Assembly: GCA_938014245.1 (NCBI GenBank) | Contig: CALLSD010000005.1 | Coordinates: 26,067-90,066 of the forward strand | Source of the DNA: an uncultured Actinomyces sp. | Lineage (GTDB): Bacteria > Actinomycetota > Actinomycetes > Actinomycetales > Actinomycetaceae | Direction of reading: 5' to 3' | DNA: 64,000 nucleotides | Shown: positions 1 through 8,535 of the stretch, one piece after another | Position numbering within the stretch: position 1 is the first letter of the stretch | How the letters are laid out: every line of letters begins with the position of its first letter | Position numbers and translations under genes: made by a program | Notes under the pieces: model-generated | What the model was told of the DNA's origin: nothing | The model's database searches: none | The model's input: the letters and a program-made list of their open reading frames with translations, nothing else

Positions 1-1113
1 TATTTCATTGGGCGCACCAGGACTGCTGATGGCTTGCTGGGTGACCCGGTGAATCTGGCACTGCTGGGTAGTGAAATTGATATTCACGCAGCGATGACTG
101 CTGCAGGTTGGGTGCGAGCCGACCCCATCAGCCCCAGAAGTGTGCTCCGTGTGATCCGTTCATGGCTCACTCGCCAGCACTATGATTCTGCGCCGGTATC
201 AAACTTGGTGCTCTTCGGGCGAAAACAGCATTTTGCTTATCAAAAATCAGTTCCAGGGAAGTCGTCGGAGCGCCACCATGTGCGTTTTTGGCGCACTCCT
301 CAAGGATGGGTCCTCCCCGGCGGTAGGCGGGTCGAGTGGCTTGCCGCTGGTACCTATGACCGGGCAATTGGTCTGAGCCTGCTCACCTTCCAAATCACTC
401 ACAAGATCGATGCGGATATCGACATTGAGCGCAACTTCATCGTTGATGATGTCCTCTATGCCTGCGAGGATGCCCGCGTCGAAATCTTGCCTGACTTCTT
501 CAGTGCCTATCACGATAAGAACGGTGGCGGTGACCGAGTCGTCACCGACGGTGACCTCTACCTTCTCGATGTCACCGACGTTGAAGTTGATGACGAAGAC
601 ACGGTTCAAATCGCTGACGCCCATGTCGTTGATACGCGGGCACATCGCCGGCGCCCCACTCAGTTGATCGTCGGAATGATGCTGGTAGCCTGCATGGTTC
701 TGACCGAGGTTATCAATGCGGTGCTTATTTTGCGAAACCCTTGGAAGTACGCCGCGATCAATGTCGGACCCCTTGATGAGCTTGCAGAATCGCAGATTAA
801 TCTCCTTGCGCTGCGTCTGACGGTTGGTCTTGTTTCTGTCATTCTGGTTGGTCTGGTGATCGTCACCGCCGCACTCACGTGGCAGGGACACCCTCGTGCG
901 CGAATCATCTTGATGACCGCGCTGAGCTTGAACATTCTTGTCGCCGTAGCCGATATAGCCCACTCGGGAACAAGTCATATCTTGCTGATGACTCTGATCG
1001 GATCATCGCTCAACGTTTTGGCACTTCTTGCCTTGTCGGCGAGGGCATGCCATCAGTGGGTACGCGAACGCAAACGGGATCGAATCGCAGCAGCTCTTGA
1101 GCGTGCCTTCTGA
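1..1113 (+). CDS. LssY C-terminal domain membrane protein (5' partial)
   Basis: The frame is open from base 1, so the gene starts upstream of the window; an internal TTG at 34 is not the likely start. The visible part reads YFIGRTRTADGLLGDPVNLA, then PVSNLVLFGRKQHFAYQK, RHHVRFWRT, and THKIDADIDIERNF. This is the conserved core of the LssY_C family (Pfam LssY_C). About three hydrophobic segments follow in the last 140 residues (around IVGMMLVACMVLTEVI, LTVGLVSVILVGLVIV and ILMTALSLNILVAVAD), so the C-terminus is membrane embedded. LssY_C proteins are often fused or linked to PAP2/DedA-type membrane proteins, but their biochemical role is not established. The gene converges on the lipoprotein gene with only 8 bases between the stops. 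Family call is firm; function is unknown. Confidence 0.85.
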   Translation, partial: YFIGRTRTADGLLGDPVNLALLGSEIDIHAAMTAAGWVRADPISPRSVLRVIRSWLTRQHYDSAPVSNLVLFGRKQHFAYQKSVPGKSSERHHVRFWRTPQGWVLPGGRRVEWLAAGTYDRAIGLSLLTFQITHKIDADIDIERNFIVDDVLYACEDARVEILPDFFSAYHDKNGGGDRVVTDGDLYLLDVTDVEVDDEDTVQIADAHVVDTRAHRRRPTQLIVGMMLVACMVLTEVINAVLILRNPWKYAAINVGPLDELAESQINLLALRLTVGLVSVILVGLVIVTAALTWQGHPRARIILMTALSLNILVAVADIAHSGTSHILLMTLIGSSLNVLALLALSARACHQWVRERKRDRIAAALERAF

Positions 1114-1121
1114 AAAGCGTC

Positions 1122-2159
1122 TTAGTTTGTTGGCGCCATAAACCAGGCTGCACGCGAATCCGCTGCAATTCCCTCGTTATACGCCAAAGCGGCGTATGCG
1201 GCCGAGTCCTTGCCCAGTTGCGAGGAAAGGAATGCGCGGAAGGAATCCACGGCCTCGGTGTGAGTGGAAGCCGGTAGGGGAGCGGCCAGTACCTCGCGGG
1301 AAATGCACGATCCTGGGATCGCTTGGGCGCGGCTTTCCGTGCCCGTGTTCGAGGCGGCGGCAACTGCCAGGCGCGCATCCCACACGAGGATCGGGCGCGC
1401 GTGAGAGCCTTGTGCAGACTCGGCTTCGGGAATGATTGAGGCGCGGTCGGCGGGGATTGTGACGCTCCACTGACCCAACGCGTCACCGGTCGAAGAGGAG
1501 AAGCTTCCCGATTCGCGCAGGTCGGCTGCCCAATCCTCGAAACCCTCTCCGAGAGCCTTCTGGGCGTTGGCGATGTACTGGCCTCCGACTGCCGAATTCT
1601 CCGGGGGAAGCGCGGTGAGCGGCGCGTAGGTTGAGGACGAGAGCTCCGCTAGAGAGTTTGGTAGCGCCTTGCGGTTTGCGGAAAACCATGAGCGATCCGC
1701 GTAGGCGCAAATCGGGTCGTTGCCGATTGCCGTGGGGGAAGTCGTCGCGCCCAGGGAAGCGGCGGTCACTGAATCGATACCGAAGAGGATATCGGCATCG
1801 AGAGAACTTGAAATAGAGGAGGCGGGGAATTGCTCAATGGTGTAGCCGCTTGCGGCCTCGAAGGCCGAGACGTAGTCGTCGGGGAGCTGCCAGCCGGGTG
1901 CGTAAGCAATGCGCAGGGTTCCACTTCCGCGCGGGATTCCTTGGTCACCGCTTGCCTTCGTATGCTTCGCTACTGCCGAGGCCGAGCCCGCCTGGGTGGA
2001 AGAGCTTGAGTCTGTGCGGAAAGGATCGTCCGTCCAGTGGGCTCCCTGAGGGATTGACGGGGAGCAGGCGCTGAGCGCAAGCGCACATAGGAGAGCGGCG
2101 CTGGCGAAGCGGCGAGCTTGGACTTGAGTGGACGGAGAGGCGGTATTGGTCTTTCGCAC
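1122..2159 (-). CDS. Extracellular solute-binding lipoprotein (possibly thiamine-type ABC substrate-binding protein)
   Basis: 345 residues with a basic N-terminus, a hydrophobic stretch and a lipobox LSAC (Cys about residue 32), so a lipid-anchored secreted protein is expected. The mature part has the layout of a periplasmic-binding-type-2 protein: GTLRIAYAPGWQLPDDYVSA, then FEAASGYTIEQF, DILFGIDSV, and later a motif resembling the TbpA/ThiB group around PENSAVGGQYIANAQ. Similarity to thiamine or iron binding proteins is by pattern only, and no permease or ATPase gene lies next to it. The start is GTG with no clear Shine-Dalgarno, so the N-terminus is approximate, although the signal sequence directly after it supports this start. 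Confidence 0.6.
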   Translation of the reverse strand: MRKTNTASPSTQVQARRFASAALLCALALSACSPSIPQGAHWTDDPFRTDSSSSTQAGSASAVAKHTKASGDQGIPRGSGTLRIAYAPGWQLPDDYVSAFEAASGYTIEQFPASSISSSLDADILFGIDSVTAASLGATTSPTAIGNDPICAYADRSWFSANRKALPNSLAELSSSTYAPLTALPPENSAVGGQYIANAQKALGEGFEDWAADLRESGSFSSSTGDALGQWSVTIPADRASIIPEAESAQGSHARPILVWDARLAVAAASNTGTESRAQAIPGSCISREVLAAPLPASTHTEAVDSFRAFLSSQLGKDSAAYAALAYNEGIAADSRAAWFMAPTN

Positions 2160-2263
2160 CGTACCAGTCTAAGCAATAGTGCATAGAAGGTGAGATATTC
2201 GCGCGTCGATAGGGCAAAATGTTGGTATCGAGTGTTCGATGCGATCTGATGCAAGGAGTCATC

Positions 2264-2557
2264 ATGGGAAGCAGTCTCAGTCAGAAACTTATTACCGCAG
2301 GGCTGTCTATGGCCGTCGGTTTCGTGGCCGGAAAGGTCGCGGAGCTGGGCTGGAAGGCTGTGACCGGTCAGACCGCACCTCAGGATGATGACGGTACGGC
2401 ATCCTTGGTTTCGGTGGTGACCTTCGCGGCGGTTTCTGCCGCTATTGCGGCGGTTGCTCAGCGCGGCGTGGTGAATAAGACGAATAAGTGGTTTGCGCCG
2501 GTTGAAGCCGCGTCGCAGATCCTGTCGGATCTTGATCAGCCGGCTATCGCAAATTAG
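2264..2557 (+). CDS. DUF4235 family membrane protein
   Basis: A 97-residue protein beginning MGSSLSQKLITAGLSMAVGF. The pattern GKVAELGWKAVTGQTAP followed by a second hydrophobic segment (VVTFAAVSAAIAAVAQRG) is typical of DUF4235, small two-helix membrane proteins of actinobacteria with no known function. The ATG at 2264 is chosen because AAGGAG sits at 2253-2258, five bases upstream; an in-frame TTG at 2219 has no such site. The 3' end overlaps the convergent SCP-like gene by 14 bases. Confidence 0.8.
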   Translation: MGSSLSQKLITAGLSMAVGFVAGKVAELGWKAVTGQTAPQDDDGTASLVSVVTFAAVSAAIAAVAQRGVVNKTNKWFAPVEAASQILSDLDQPAIAN

Positions 2558-2915
2558 AAAATAGCGGAAGATACGTGGAAAGATCGGTGCGCTGTCCCGA
2601 GGCCTGAAGGTCCCCGTGGGAGAGCGCGTCATTCCAATCCAGCATTCCGCATGCCAGTTTGAGCCAGGTTTCTGGTGACATTTCGATCACCGCCGGGGGA
2701 GTCCCTCGGCGGTGAGTCGTACCCGGGAGGATTTGCGTGGCACTGGCCGGGGGAACGCGGAGTTCGGCAGAACGACCGGGGTGTAGGGCTGCGATTTCTT
2801 CGAGCGTGTAGCGTACGGCGGTGAAGAGAGTTGCGCGCGAGGTGCTTTCGGGGGCGCGGTACCACGTGAGGAGCGCGGTGTGGCCTTCTGCTGGATCAAT
2901 GCGCCGTTTTGCCAT
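2544..2915 (-). CDS. Sterol carrier-like (bacterial SCP orthologue) protein
   Basis: 123 residues. MAKRRIDPAEGHTALLTW at the start, a central GRSAELRVPPASATQI, then RGTPPAVIEMSPETWLKLA, and DALSHGDLQASGQRTDLS near the end match the actinobacterial 'bacterial SCP ortholog' family (SCP_3, related to SCP2 sterol carrier/MDMPI folds). The family is small, soluble and functionally uncharacterised; lipid binding is inferred from fold only. The gene stands alone on the minus strand, convergent with the DUF4235 gene. Confidence 0.75.
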   Translation of the reverse strand: MAKRRIDPAEGHTALLTWYRAPESTSRATLFTAVRYTLEEIAALHPGRSAELRVPPASATQILPGTTHRRGTPPAVIEMSPETWLKLACGMLDWNDALSHGDLQASGQRTDLSTYLPLFSNLR

Positions 2916-2993
2916 GTCGTCAGTTTAGGTTGCTTCGTCTATCTTGGCGTGGAATTGCCCGATCCTGCCAGATCCGCTATTGTGGGGTGCCGA

Positions 2994-3080
2994 GGTAGCG
3001 TGTCCGAGCGGCCGAAGGTGCAGCACTCGAAATGCTGTGTGGTGTAACAGCCACCCAGGGTTCAAATCCCTGCGCTACCG
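2994..3080 (+). tRNA. tRNA-Ser (anticodon CGA)
   Basis: 87 bases. The acceptor stem GGTAGCG (2994-3000) pairs with CGCTACC (3073-3079), with discriminator G at 3080. The anticodon arm CAGCA-CTCGAAA-TGCTG places anticodon CGA at 3028-3030. A long variable arm, as expected for serine tRNAs, precedes the T arm with GGTTCAAATCC. CCA is not encoded. A strong intrinsic terminator follows directly, and the accessory region begins behind it. Confidence 0.96.
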
Positions 3081-3088
3081 CGTTTAGG

Positions 3089-3127
3089 CTTGTGGCCCCA
3101 ACTGATGTTGGGGCCACAAGTTTTTTT
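3089..3127 (+). terminator. Rho-independent terminator of tRNA-Ser
   Basis: A perfect 14-bp stem (CTTGTGGCCCCAAC at 3089-3102 with GTTGGGGCCACAAG at 3107-3120), TGAT loop and seven T residues (3121-3127). It starts 8 bases after the tRNA. Confidence 0.93.
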
Positions 3128-3176
3128 GTTCGGCAGGTGAGATTCGGTGCTGGGTGCAAGGGATCTGGGGGTAATA

Positions 3177-3216
3177 GGGGTCATAGGACACTGGGGTTAT
3201 AGGACACCACGTGTTG
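3177..3216 (+). repeat. Left IS end with tandem 15-bp partial duplicate
   Basis: GGGGTCATAGGACAC (3177-3191) and GGGGTTATAGGACAC (3193-3207) are direct repeats with one mismatch, one base apart. The second extends into the 24-base end that pairs with the right IS end. The duplicate could be a trace of nested or repeated insertion at the same end. Confidence 0.65.
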
Positions 3217-3305
3217 CTGGAAGGGTGATTTTTTGGCTTTGCCGCGCGGGAAAGTTACTATTCAAAAACACTCTTACCCGACAGCTGACAGGCAACCTCA
3301 GTATC

Positions 3306-3874
3306 GTGACGGACGAAACCGAGAGAGCAAAGCTCGTAGAACGCCTCAACAACTCGACGCTCCCCAGCGAAGTCAAAGAAACCCTGAGCCCGGTCATTGA
3401 ATCTGCCCACACCCTCGAAGAAACGCGCGCCCAGCTCGCCCATGCCAAGCGTGAAACCAACGATGCCAACGCCAAGCTTGACGAGATGACTCACCGCGAA
3501 TCAACAGCCCGTGATGAAGAAACCCTCGCTGACCATCAGAGCGAACACACCGACCTAAAGCCGCACTAGGCCTTGCCAGCGAGGACGAAAAGAACACAAT
3601 GGCCACCCGCGCGCAAATGGCCAAGAATGCTACTCAAGACGCGAGCAACGATGTTGGCGACGCGCGAACACACCTAAGCCACGCCACTGCCCGCGAGACC
3701 CAAGCGAGAGCACACGACGTTGGGACGGCTCAGACGCAAACATCCGCGCGCATCGCGAAAGAATCATTCCCCTTCTCAGCCCTCAAAAGCCTGCGCGCCC
3801 GCTTGGGAAAAAGACTGCGGTTTCCACTACGCCCCGACCCTGCGCGCACCCAGTCCACCGAACGTAGCCGATAA
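3306..3874 (+). pseudogene. Frameshifted coiled-coil protein of a mobilisable element
   Basis: From GTG 3306 the first frame encodes VTDETERAKLVERLNN, then a Glu/Ala/Lys-rich helical stretch (TLEETRAQLAHAKRETNDA), and stops at 3569. A second frame, open across the stop, continues with LGLASEDEKNTMATRAQMAK and another coiled-coil-like run (DARTHLSHATARETQARA) to 3874. The two halves read as one charged helical protein broken by a frameshift near 3550-3570. Similar Ala/Arg/Glu-rich helical segments occur in actinobacterial mobilisation proteins, and a DUF4913 gene and a relaxase remnant lie nearby, so an origin in a mobilisable element is inferred. No specific function is recognised. Confidence 0.45.
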
Positions 3875-3894
3875 CACCCCTTGGGCAGCCTCTC

Positions 3895-4273
3895 ATGAAC
3901 GATGACCCTGAAGAAGAAATTAAACAAGAAGAAACAGGTGCAGCAGAGCCCGAACTGCTCTACTCCGATGCGCACCTGGTTCGAGGACTACCTGTCCTAC
4001 GTGTATCGGCGTGACCTTGGCCAATCCACCACGCTCTGGTGCGACCGCTGGTTTGACCGCCCTGAAGCCATGACCCGCATACAGACTCTGTGGCGATCCT
4101 GGGAAGCAGCCCGCCAAAATGACACAATGAGTGGCCTAGCCACATGGTTTGTCAACATCGCCGACCCGATGATGCGCGAACTCTTCAGCCCCGAAGACAC
4201 ATTCAAACCCTGTATTGACCGCCACGAAGTGCGCGCCCCCGACAAAGAACACCTACCATTCCAACCCTTCTAG
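3895..4273 (+). pseudogene. DUF4913 protein, apparently frameshifted
   Basis: The C-terminal frame carries the DUF4913 pattern: TWFEDYLSYVYRRDL, LWCDRWFDRPEAMTRIQTLW, RSWEAARQNDTMSGLATWFV, and DPMMRELFSPEDTFKPC. The better N-terminus, MNDDPEEEIKQEETGAAEPE from ATG 3895, is in a different frame and ends in LLYSDA just where the family usually joins the YRR core. A one-base frame change near 3960-3975 is therefore likely. A shorter intact reading from ATG 3902 is possible but would give an atypical Lys-rich N-terminus. DUF4913 genes are common on actinobacterial conjugative and mobilisable elements; their function is unknown. Confidence 0.65.
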
Positions 4274-4312
4274 AAAGAACTGCGCCAAGACTTTCACATG
4301 AACAGATGAAAA

Positions 4313-6058
4313 CTATGACCGGTTATGCAACGAGTTTGAATCTGAGTCATGGGCTGTCTCATCGTCATTCAAGAGTGTCAACGCCTTGGTGAGAAGAATA
4401 GGTAGGAGACGATCGAACTCGCGAACACCTTCGTCGTTGAGCCCAGAGGTGTGCATGACGATGTTACGCAAATATGCGATGACTCGGAGCTCCTTCTCGT
4501 CAATCTTGTAGGAATCGGGGATCACCGTCGCTTTAGGATCATCAAAGTACCTGTTCAACGAGGATAGGAGGTATCGAATACCTACGTAGGCGGGATCATC
4601 AGTCTGTCTTCGATAACTCGGCTTTACCTTGTCATTGGTAAACAAGTCCTGCTCTGCGTGTTTCCCATGCTTCACTTCCGCGCGCGCATTCCCTGATAAA
4701 GAGAGCTGGCGTTCTCGGATTGCTGTGCGAGCGAGGTTTTCAAGCGTGAACAGAAACTGATACTGAAGAGCCGCTTGCGTGCTTCCACGACCAGCAACGT
4801 CAAGCCATTTCTTAGCGATTGTGGCGATCTGAGGATCGTTTGCGTCGTGCGAAATATCATCAATCCACTTAGCGACCTCATCTCCAACTGCATGGGCGAG
4901 ATCTTCAGATGCGCGTTCGACACGATGGATACTCTTATTCTCAGCATCACCTGTCTGCTTCGATTCACGTCTCCACGAGTCCCATTGTGAGGCAATCGTG
5001 CCAAGAGCTTTTGTGAACCCGTCAAGCATTGTGTCAAACTGCTCGTTCCCATCAACGACGCCTTCTCGTGACGACGTAAAAGGATCTGCATCAATTGTGG
5101 CGTCAAGTTCATCAAAATGGATCTGCCCATAGAGGTACTGCGTGAAAAGACGAGCATCGGGGCAACGACGCAGAATATCTTTTTCACGTAAACGCCCGTT
5201 CACGTACAGATCCACTGTTAGATGCTCCCCCGTGCCTCGAATTTGTCGATATGATGGCTTGTGAACAGACGCGATAAAACCGTGAACTCCTGGAGCAAAC
5301 TCAATCTTCGACATTCGTGTTGCTGACGGACACAACGCAAGATAAGGGTCATCGGGTGTGTCTTGTACCCATATAAATTGAGTATGTTCTGCAAGGTCTG
5401 TAAGATCTTTGACAGTGATTGGGTCGTCATTGAACCGAATCTCAAAACTCTCATCACGGATCGTGTGAGTGAAGAAAAGGGCGATGAGCCGACGAAGTGC
5501 GTCACACGTGCTGTTTTGTACTCGAACGTTTTCAAGATAGAGCGCGGTTCCATGTTGTTTCGTGCTCAATGCATCAAGGGCTTGCTGGGCGGGTGCGCCA
5601 AGCTGCACATCATGAGGGTTACCGTCATTCGTGATTTGAGCGTCCAGAACGGAGTTATCGATCAGACAGCCAACTACTGACGACCCGTTTTTGAGCGATG
5701 CAACACTTACCATATCGGCGCACGACAACAATGCAAGCTTGCCGATGCCTTTCGCTCCAATAAAAGCTCTTTTAAGTCGTGCAGAACGGGTCGTCTTGCG
5801 GTCTTTACGTTTGGAATAACCGATTCGTAAGAAATGATGCTGCAGGTCGGTAGCATCCATGCCTTCACCGTCATCAACAATCAACATTGATTGTGACTTA
5901 CGGTCGTACGTGATCTCAACGTGTTCAGCGTCAGCATCCCAAGCGTTGGAGATAGCTTCACCAAGAATAGTGATGAAATTGCGATACAGCTGACGTCCGA
6001 GGTGATTGAGTACCGTCAACGAAATTTCAAACGAGAAACTGGTGTTTGGAGTGCTCAT
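4313..6058 (-). CDS. GHKL (MORC/MutL-like) ATPase with HEPN-like C-terminus
   Basis: 581 residues. The N-terminal GHKL ATP-binding domain is complete: N-box EAISNAWDADAEHVEI (E34, N38), DDGEGM at 62-67, and GAKGIGKLAL at about 101-110. HFLRIGYSKRK, between the second and third motifs, fits MORC/HSP90-like rather than histidine-kinase ATPases. A middle region of about 300 residues resembles the S5-like and helical parts of this class. The last 80 residues are helical and contain LRNIVMHTSGLND, an R-x4-H motif (R531, H536) of the kind seen in HEPN domains, many of which are RNases. The gene lies 9 bases downstream of a C5-cytosine methyltransferase on the same strand. GHKL/MORC-type ATPases are known from comparative genomics as partners in restriction-modification loci. 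A defence role is therefore inferred; the HEPN assignment rests on the motif and helical pattern. Confidence 0.75.
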   Translation of the reverse strand: MSTPNTSFSFEISLTVLNHLGRQLYRNFITILGEAISNAWDADAEHVEITYDRKSQSMLIVDDGEGMDATDLQHHFLRIGYSKRKDRKTTRSARLKRAFIGAKGIGKLALLSCADMVSVASLKNGSSVVGCLIDNSVLDAQITNDGNPHDVQLGAPAQQALDALSTKQHGTALYLENVRVQNSTCDALRRLIALFFTHTIRDESFEIRFNDDPITVKDLTDLAEHTQFIWVQDTPDDPYLALCPSATRMSKIEFAPGVHGFIASVHKPSYRQIRGTGEHLTVDLYVNGRLREKDILRRCPDARLFTQYLYGQIHFDELDATIDADPFTSSREGVVDGNEQFDTMLDGFTKALGTIASQWDSWRRESKQTGDAENKSIHRVERASEDLAHAVGDEVAKWIDDISHDANDPQIATIAKKWLDVAGRGSTQAALQYQFLFTLENLARTAIRERQLSLSGNARAEVKHGKHAEQDLFTNDKVKPSYRRQTDDPAYVGIRYLLSSLNRYFDDPKATVIPDSYKIDEKELRVIAYLRNIVMHTSGLNDEGVREFDRLLPILLTKALTLLNDDETAHDSDSNSLHNRS

Positions 6059-6067
6059 ATGAATCCT

Positions 6068-7120
6068 TTAGTATTCGGCTACCTCATCGTTGATGGCACA
6101 ACTCATTATAAGCGTTCCAACGTGCTTACCGAATGGTGGGGGAACTGCATTGCCAATGAGTTTTCCTAAACGTGTCAGCCTCGGCTTCTCCCATGGAGCA
6201 ATGAACTCAAAATCACGAGGAAACCCCTGCAAGAGCGCAGCCTCGCGTGGAGTGAGCGTGCGTGGCTGTGACGGATGCCCGAAACGTCCTGAGCCGTAGT
6301 TATAAAACTCAGTGGTGATCGTTGGTCCTAGCTTCGTCCCATCTATTACTCCGTAAAACGATTGAAATGATGCTCCGCTCGCCTTGCGATGGCATGGTGC
6401 ACGCAACTCTTCAGGCCAGTCCCGCCATGTTCCCCCAGGAACAGATGCACGAATACGTGCGAGATTGATCGGAGACAAAGCCCGAGCATAATGCAAACGA
6501 TCATGCGGATCTGCCTGTCCAGCGACAAGAGTAGGTAGTCCGCGCAGAACATCATTCACACTAGGAGCCACAACGCCACTGTCCTCGGGAATCTCAATCG
6601 AACCAAGAGCAGAAGCTACGAGCACAAGACGACGACGTGTTTGAGCAAGACCATGCTTTTCACCTTTCAACACCGTGTAATCCACCCAATACCCACACTC
6701 ACGTAGCGTCGAAAGGAAACGCTCAAAAACAGGCTGAAAACGCAACGGTGCAACATTTTCCATCGTGACAAATTCGGGTCGAGTCTGACGAACCAAACGA
6801 CCAAACTCATCAAGCAGATCCCACGCCTCTTCCTCACTGGTGTCCCTGCCACGTCGCTGCTGAGAAAACGGCTGACATGGCGCACAACCTGCGAGCAACC
6901 GGTAAGGCGCATCCGCCCACACCTTATTGAGATCCTTCGCCTCAACATCCCGAACGGACGCTTCAAGGAAAGGAGCGTGAATGTTATGTTCATACGCCCA
7001 CTTGCACGCCGGATTATTATCAATCCCTAAAACGATGTTGATACCAGCTTGTTGAAGCCCAAGGGAGAGCCCACCAGCTCCGCAAAATAGGTCAATCCCC
7101 TGAATCAGTGGCTCAGTCAT
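6068..7120 (-). CDS. DNA (cytosine-5)-methyltransferase
   Basis: 350 residues with the ordered motifs of C5 methylases: motif I DLFCGAGG (10-17, AdoMet binding), motif IV GCAPCQPFS with catalytic Cys82, motif VI ENV (121-123), motif VIII QTRRRLVL (about 160), and motif X LIGNAVPPPFG near the C-terminus. TPREAALLQGFPRDF just before motif X is also typical. The recognition domain between VIII and X is short, and specificity cannot be read. The start is set at ATG 7120 because GGAG lies six bases upstream; an in-frame ATG at 7135 has no usable spacing. It is the first gene of a two-gene minus-strand operon with the GHKL ATPase. No restriction endonuclease of a recognisable family lies beside it. 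Confidence 0.93.
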   Translation of the reverse strand: MTEPLIQGIDLFCGAGGLSLGLQQAGINIVLGIDNNPACKWAYEHNIHAPFLEASVRDVEAKDLNKVWADAPYRLLAGCAPCQPFSQQRRGRDTSEEEAWDLLDEFGRLVRQTRPEFVTMENVAPLRFQPVFERFLSTLRECGYWVDYTVLKGEKHGLAQTRRRLVLVASALGSIEIPEDSGVVAPSVNDVLRGLPTLVAGQADPHDRLHYARALSPINLARIRASVPGGTWRDWPEELRAPCHRKASGASFQSFYGVIDGTKLGPTITTEFYNYGSGRFGHPSQPRTLTPREAALLQGFPRDFEFIAPWEKPRLTRLGKLIGNAVPPPFGKHVGTLIMSCAINDEVAEY

Positions 7121-7191
7121 GTAAGTCTCCGCCATCCTTCAAAACTCACTCCGCAATCTAATGTTGAGAACACACGCAACTTCCCGACTCC

Positions 7192-7524
7192 TTATCTCGC
7201 GCGCCCGTGAGGAGGTTGCGAGCGGGGACGAGGACGTGTAGCCACCGGCGGGGGAGTGGTCGTACGTTCCCTCTTACCTTTACTTCTAAGCATATTCAAG
7301 AAGCGATTGTTGGCTAAGAATTCTTGCCTCCTCATGCATCTTGAATCCCCATTAGTACTCACGTCATCAGTCCGCGGTTCGGGTGTGACAGTGTCAATGG
7401 GCGCATCAGTTTCTGAAACAGCAGGGCGCTCCAAGACTGCAACATTTGTCTGTGAACGACCCTCCGTCGCCTGCGAGCGACGTTCAGCAATATACATAAT
7501 ACATACGAAACTCATCGGCAGCAC
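7192..7524 (-). CDS. Small Arg/Pro-rich protein of unknown function
   Basis: 110 residues reading RRSQATEGRSQTNVAVLERP, an acidic Pro/Thr stretch (SETDAPIDTVTPEPRTDD), and a basic tail with PPPVATRPRPRSQPP. It overlaps the 3' end of the relaxase remnant in another frame. It may be a separate small ORF of the element or the relaxase C-terminus after a frameshift. It is not recognised as any family and could be non-coding. Confidence 0.3.
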   Translation of the reverse strand: MLPMSFVCIMYIAERRSQATEGRSQTNVAVLERPAVSETDAPIDTVTPEPRTDDVSTNGDSRCMRRQEFLANNRFLNMLRSKGKRERTTTPPPVATRPRPRSQPPHGRAR

Positions 7525-8535
7525 TCAGGTCTTGCAGATCCCACGCGCTCTGCAGATTCGAAATTTCGCCAATGATACGCAACGCAGTATCACGTTGCTT
7601 TTGGTGGCGGACAGCTTCGCTTAGCGCCATAGAAATCTCAATCATGGAGGAAGCAATAGCTACACCACGATTGTGCTTACCGAACGAACGACTTGCGCGC
7701 ATAGCACGCACACCATTACGAACTGCCAGCGATGAAACCCGATGCTGATGAGGGGCATCTTTGAGTTGAGCAAGACGCCCAAACGCGCGAACGGTCGCAG
7801 CGATACGGGGATAGGTGTTCCCCACATCAAGCGCAAGCGCAGCATGCGCGCCTGCAAGATCGCTTGCGATATTCGCTAAACCAACTCTGTCTCCAGGGGG
7901 AAGCGCACGCGACCGTTCAATTGTCTCAACCGCCAAATCAGCAATCGCTCGATCGTAATCGCCACCATGCTTTGGGCGATCAGGACGAGTAGCGCGTTCG
8001 GCATGGTGCCACAATTCCAGCGCCTCACGGCGAGTATGAGAATAGTCAAACCAGTTCTGCCTCATGTGAGGTAACGTCAAATCGTAAGCAAGACTCGACC
8101 CACCATACCAGTGCGGTTGACTGCCAGGTCTGGGGCGTAACGCGACCGAATCCCCCACCACGACGTTGGTATCGCCACGCGCGTAACGGGGACGGAAGAT
8201 AACATCTTGTCCACGCAACTCTCGCAAAAACTCTGCTTCGGCCGTTGCAACAACAAGCGCTGCTCGCACGCGAAATTCCGACGCTTCACGGTCAGTTAAG
8301 TTTTTCCTTCCACGCAACGCGCGAGCTTGCTCAGTCGGTTGAATACCGTTACTGTCACGACCATGCCCGCGCGAATCAAGAATCTCTAACCCGTACTTGT
8401 ACTCAAGCATATTAGCGGTAGCTTGAGCCTTCTGATAATTGCGCCGTACCTTGGTATGCGGCCCATCAAAACGCACGAGATTAGTGGCAAGGTGGAGGTG
8501 ATCCCCGCCGTTTTTTGTCACCCCATGACGCACCG
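7484..8535 (-). pseudogene. Relaxase/mobilisation protein, 5'-truncated
   Basis: The translation VRHGVTKNGGDHLHLATNLV, then KAQATANMLEYKYGLEILDS, then FRPRYARGDTNVVVGDSVAL and PHWYGGSSLAYDLTLPHMRQ matches the middle and C-terminal parts of actinobacterial MobA/TraI-type relaxases, including the metal-binding HLHL motif. The N-terminal part with the catalytic tyrosine is missing: homology stops at about 8535, exactly where plus-strand transposase-like sequence begins. The open frame continues upstream to 8824 but its translation there is unrelated. The protein would nick oriT of a mobilisable plasmid or island; without its N-terminus it is probably inactive. Confidence 0.7.

Noticed and set aside
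2994..3127. att site formed by the tRNA-Ser 3' end
   Set aside because: I found no repeat of the tRNA 3' end further downstream and no integrase, so no attachment site is claimed.
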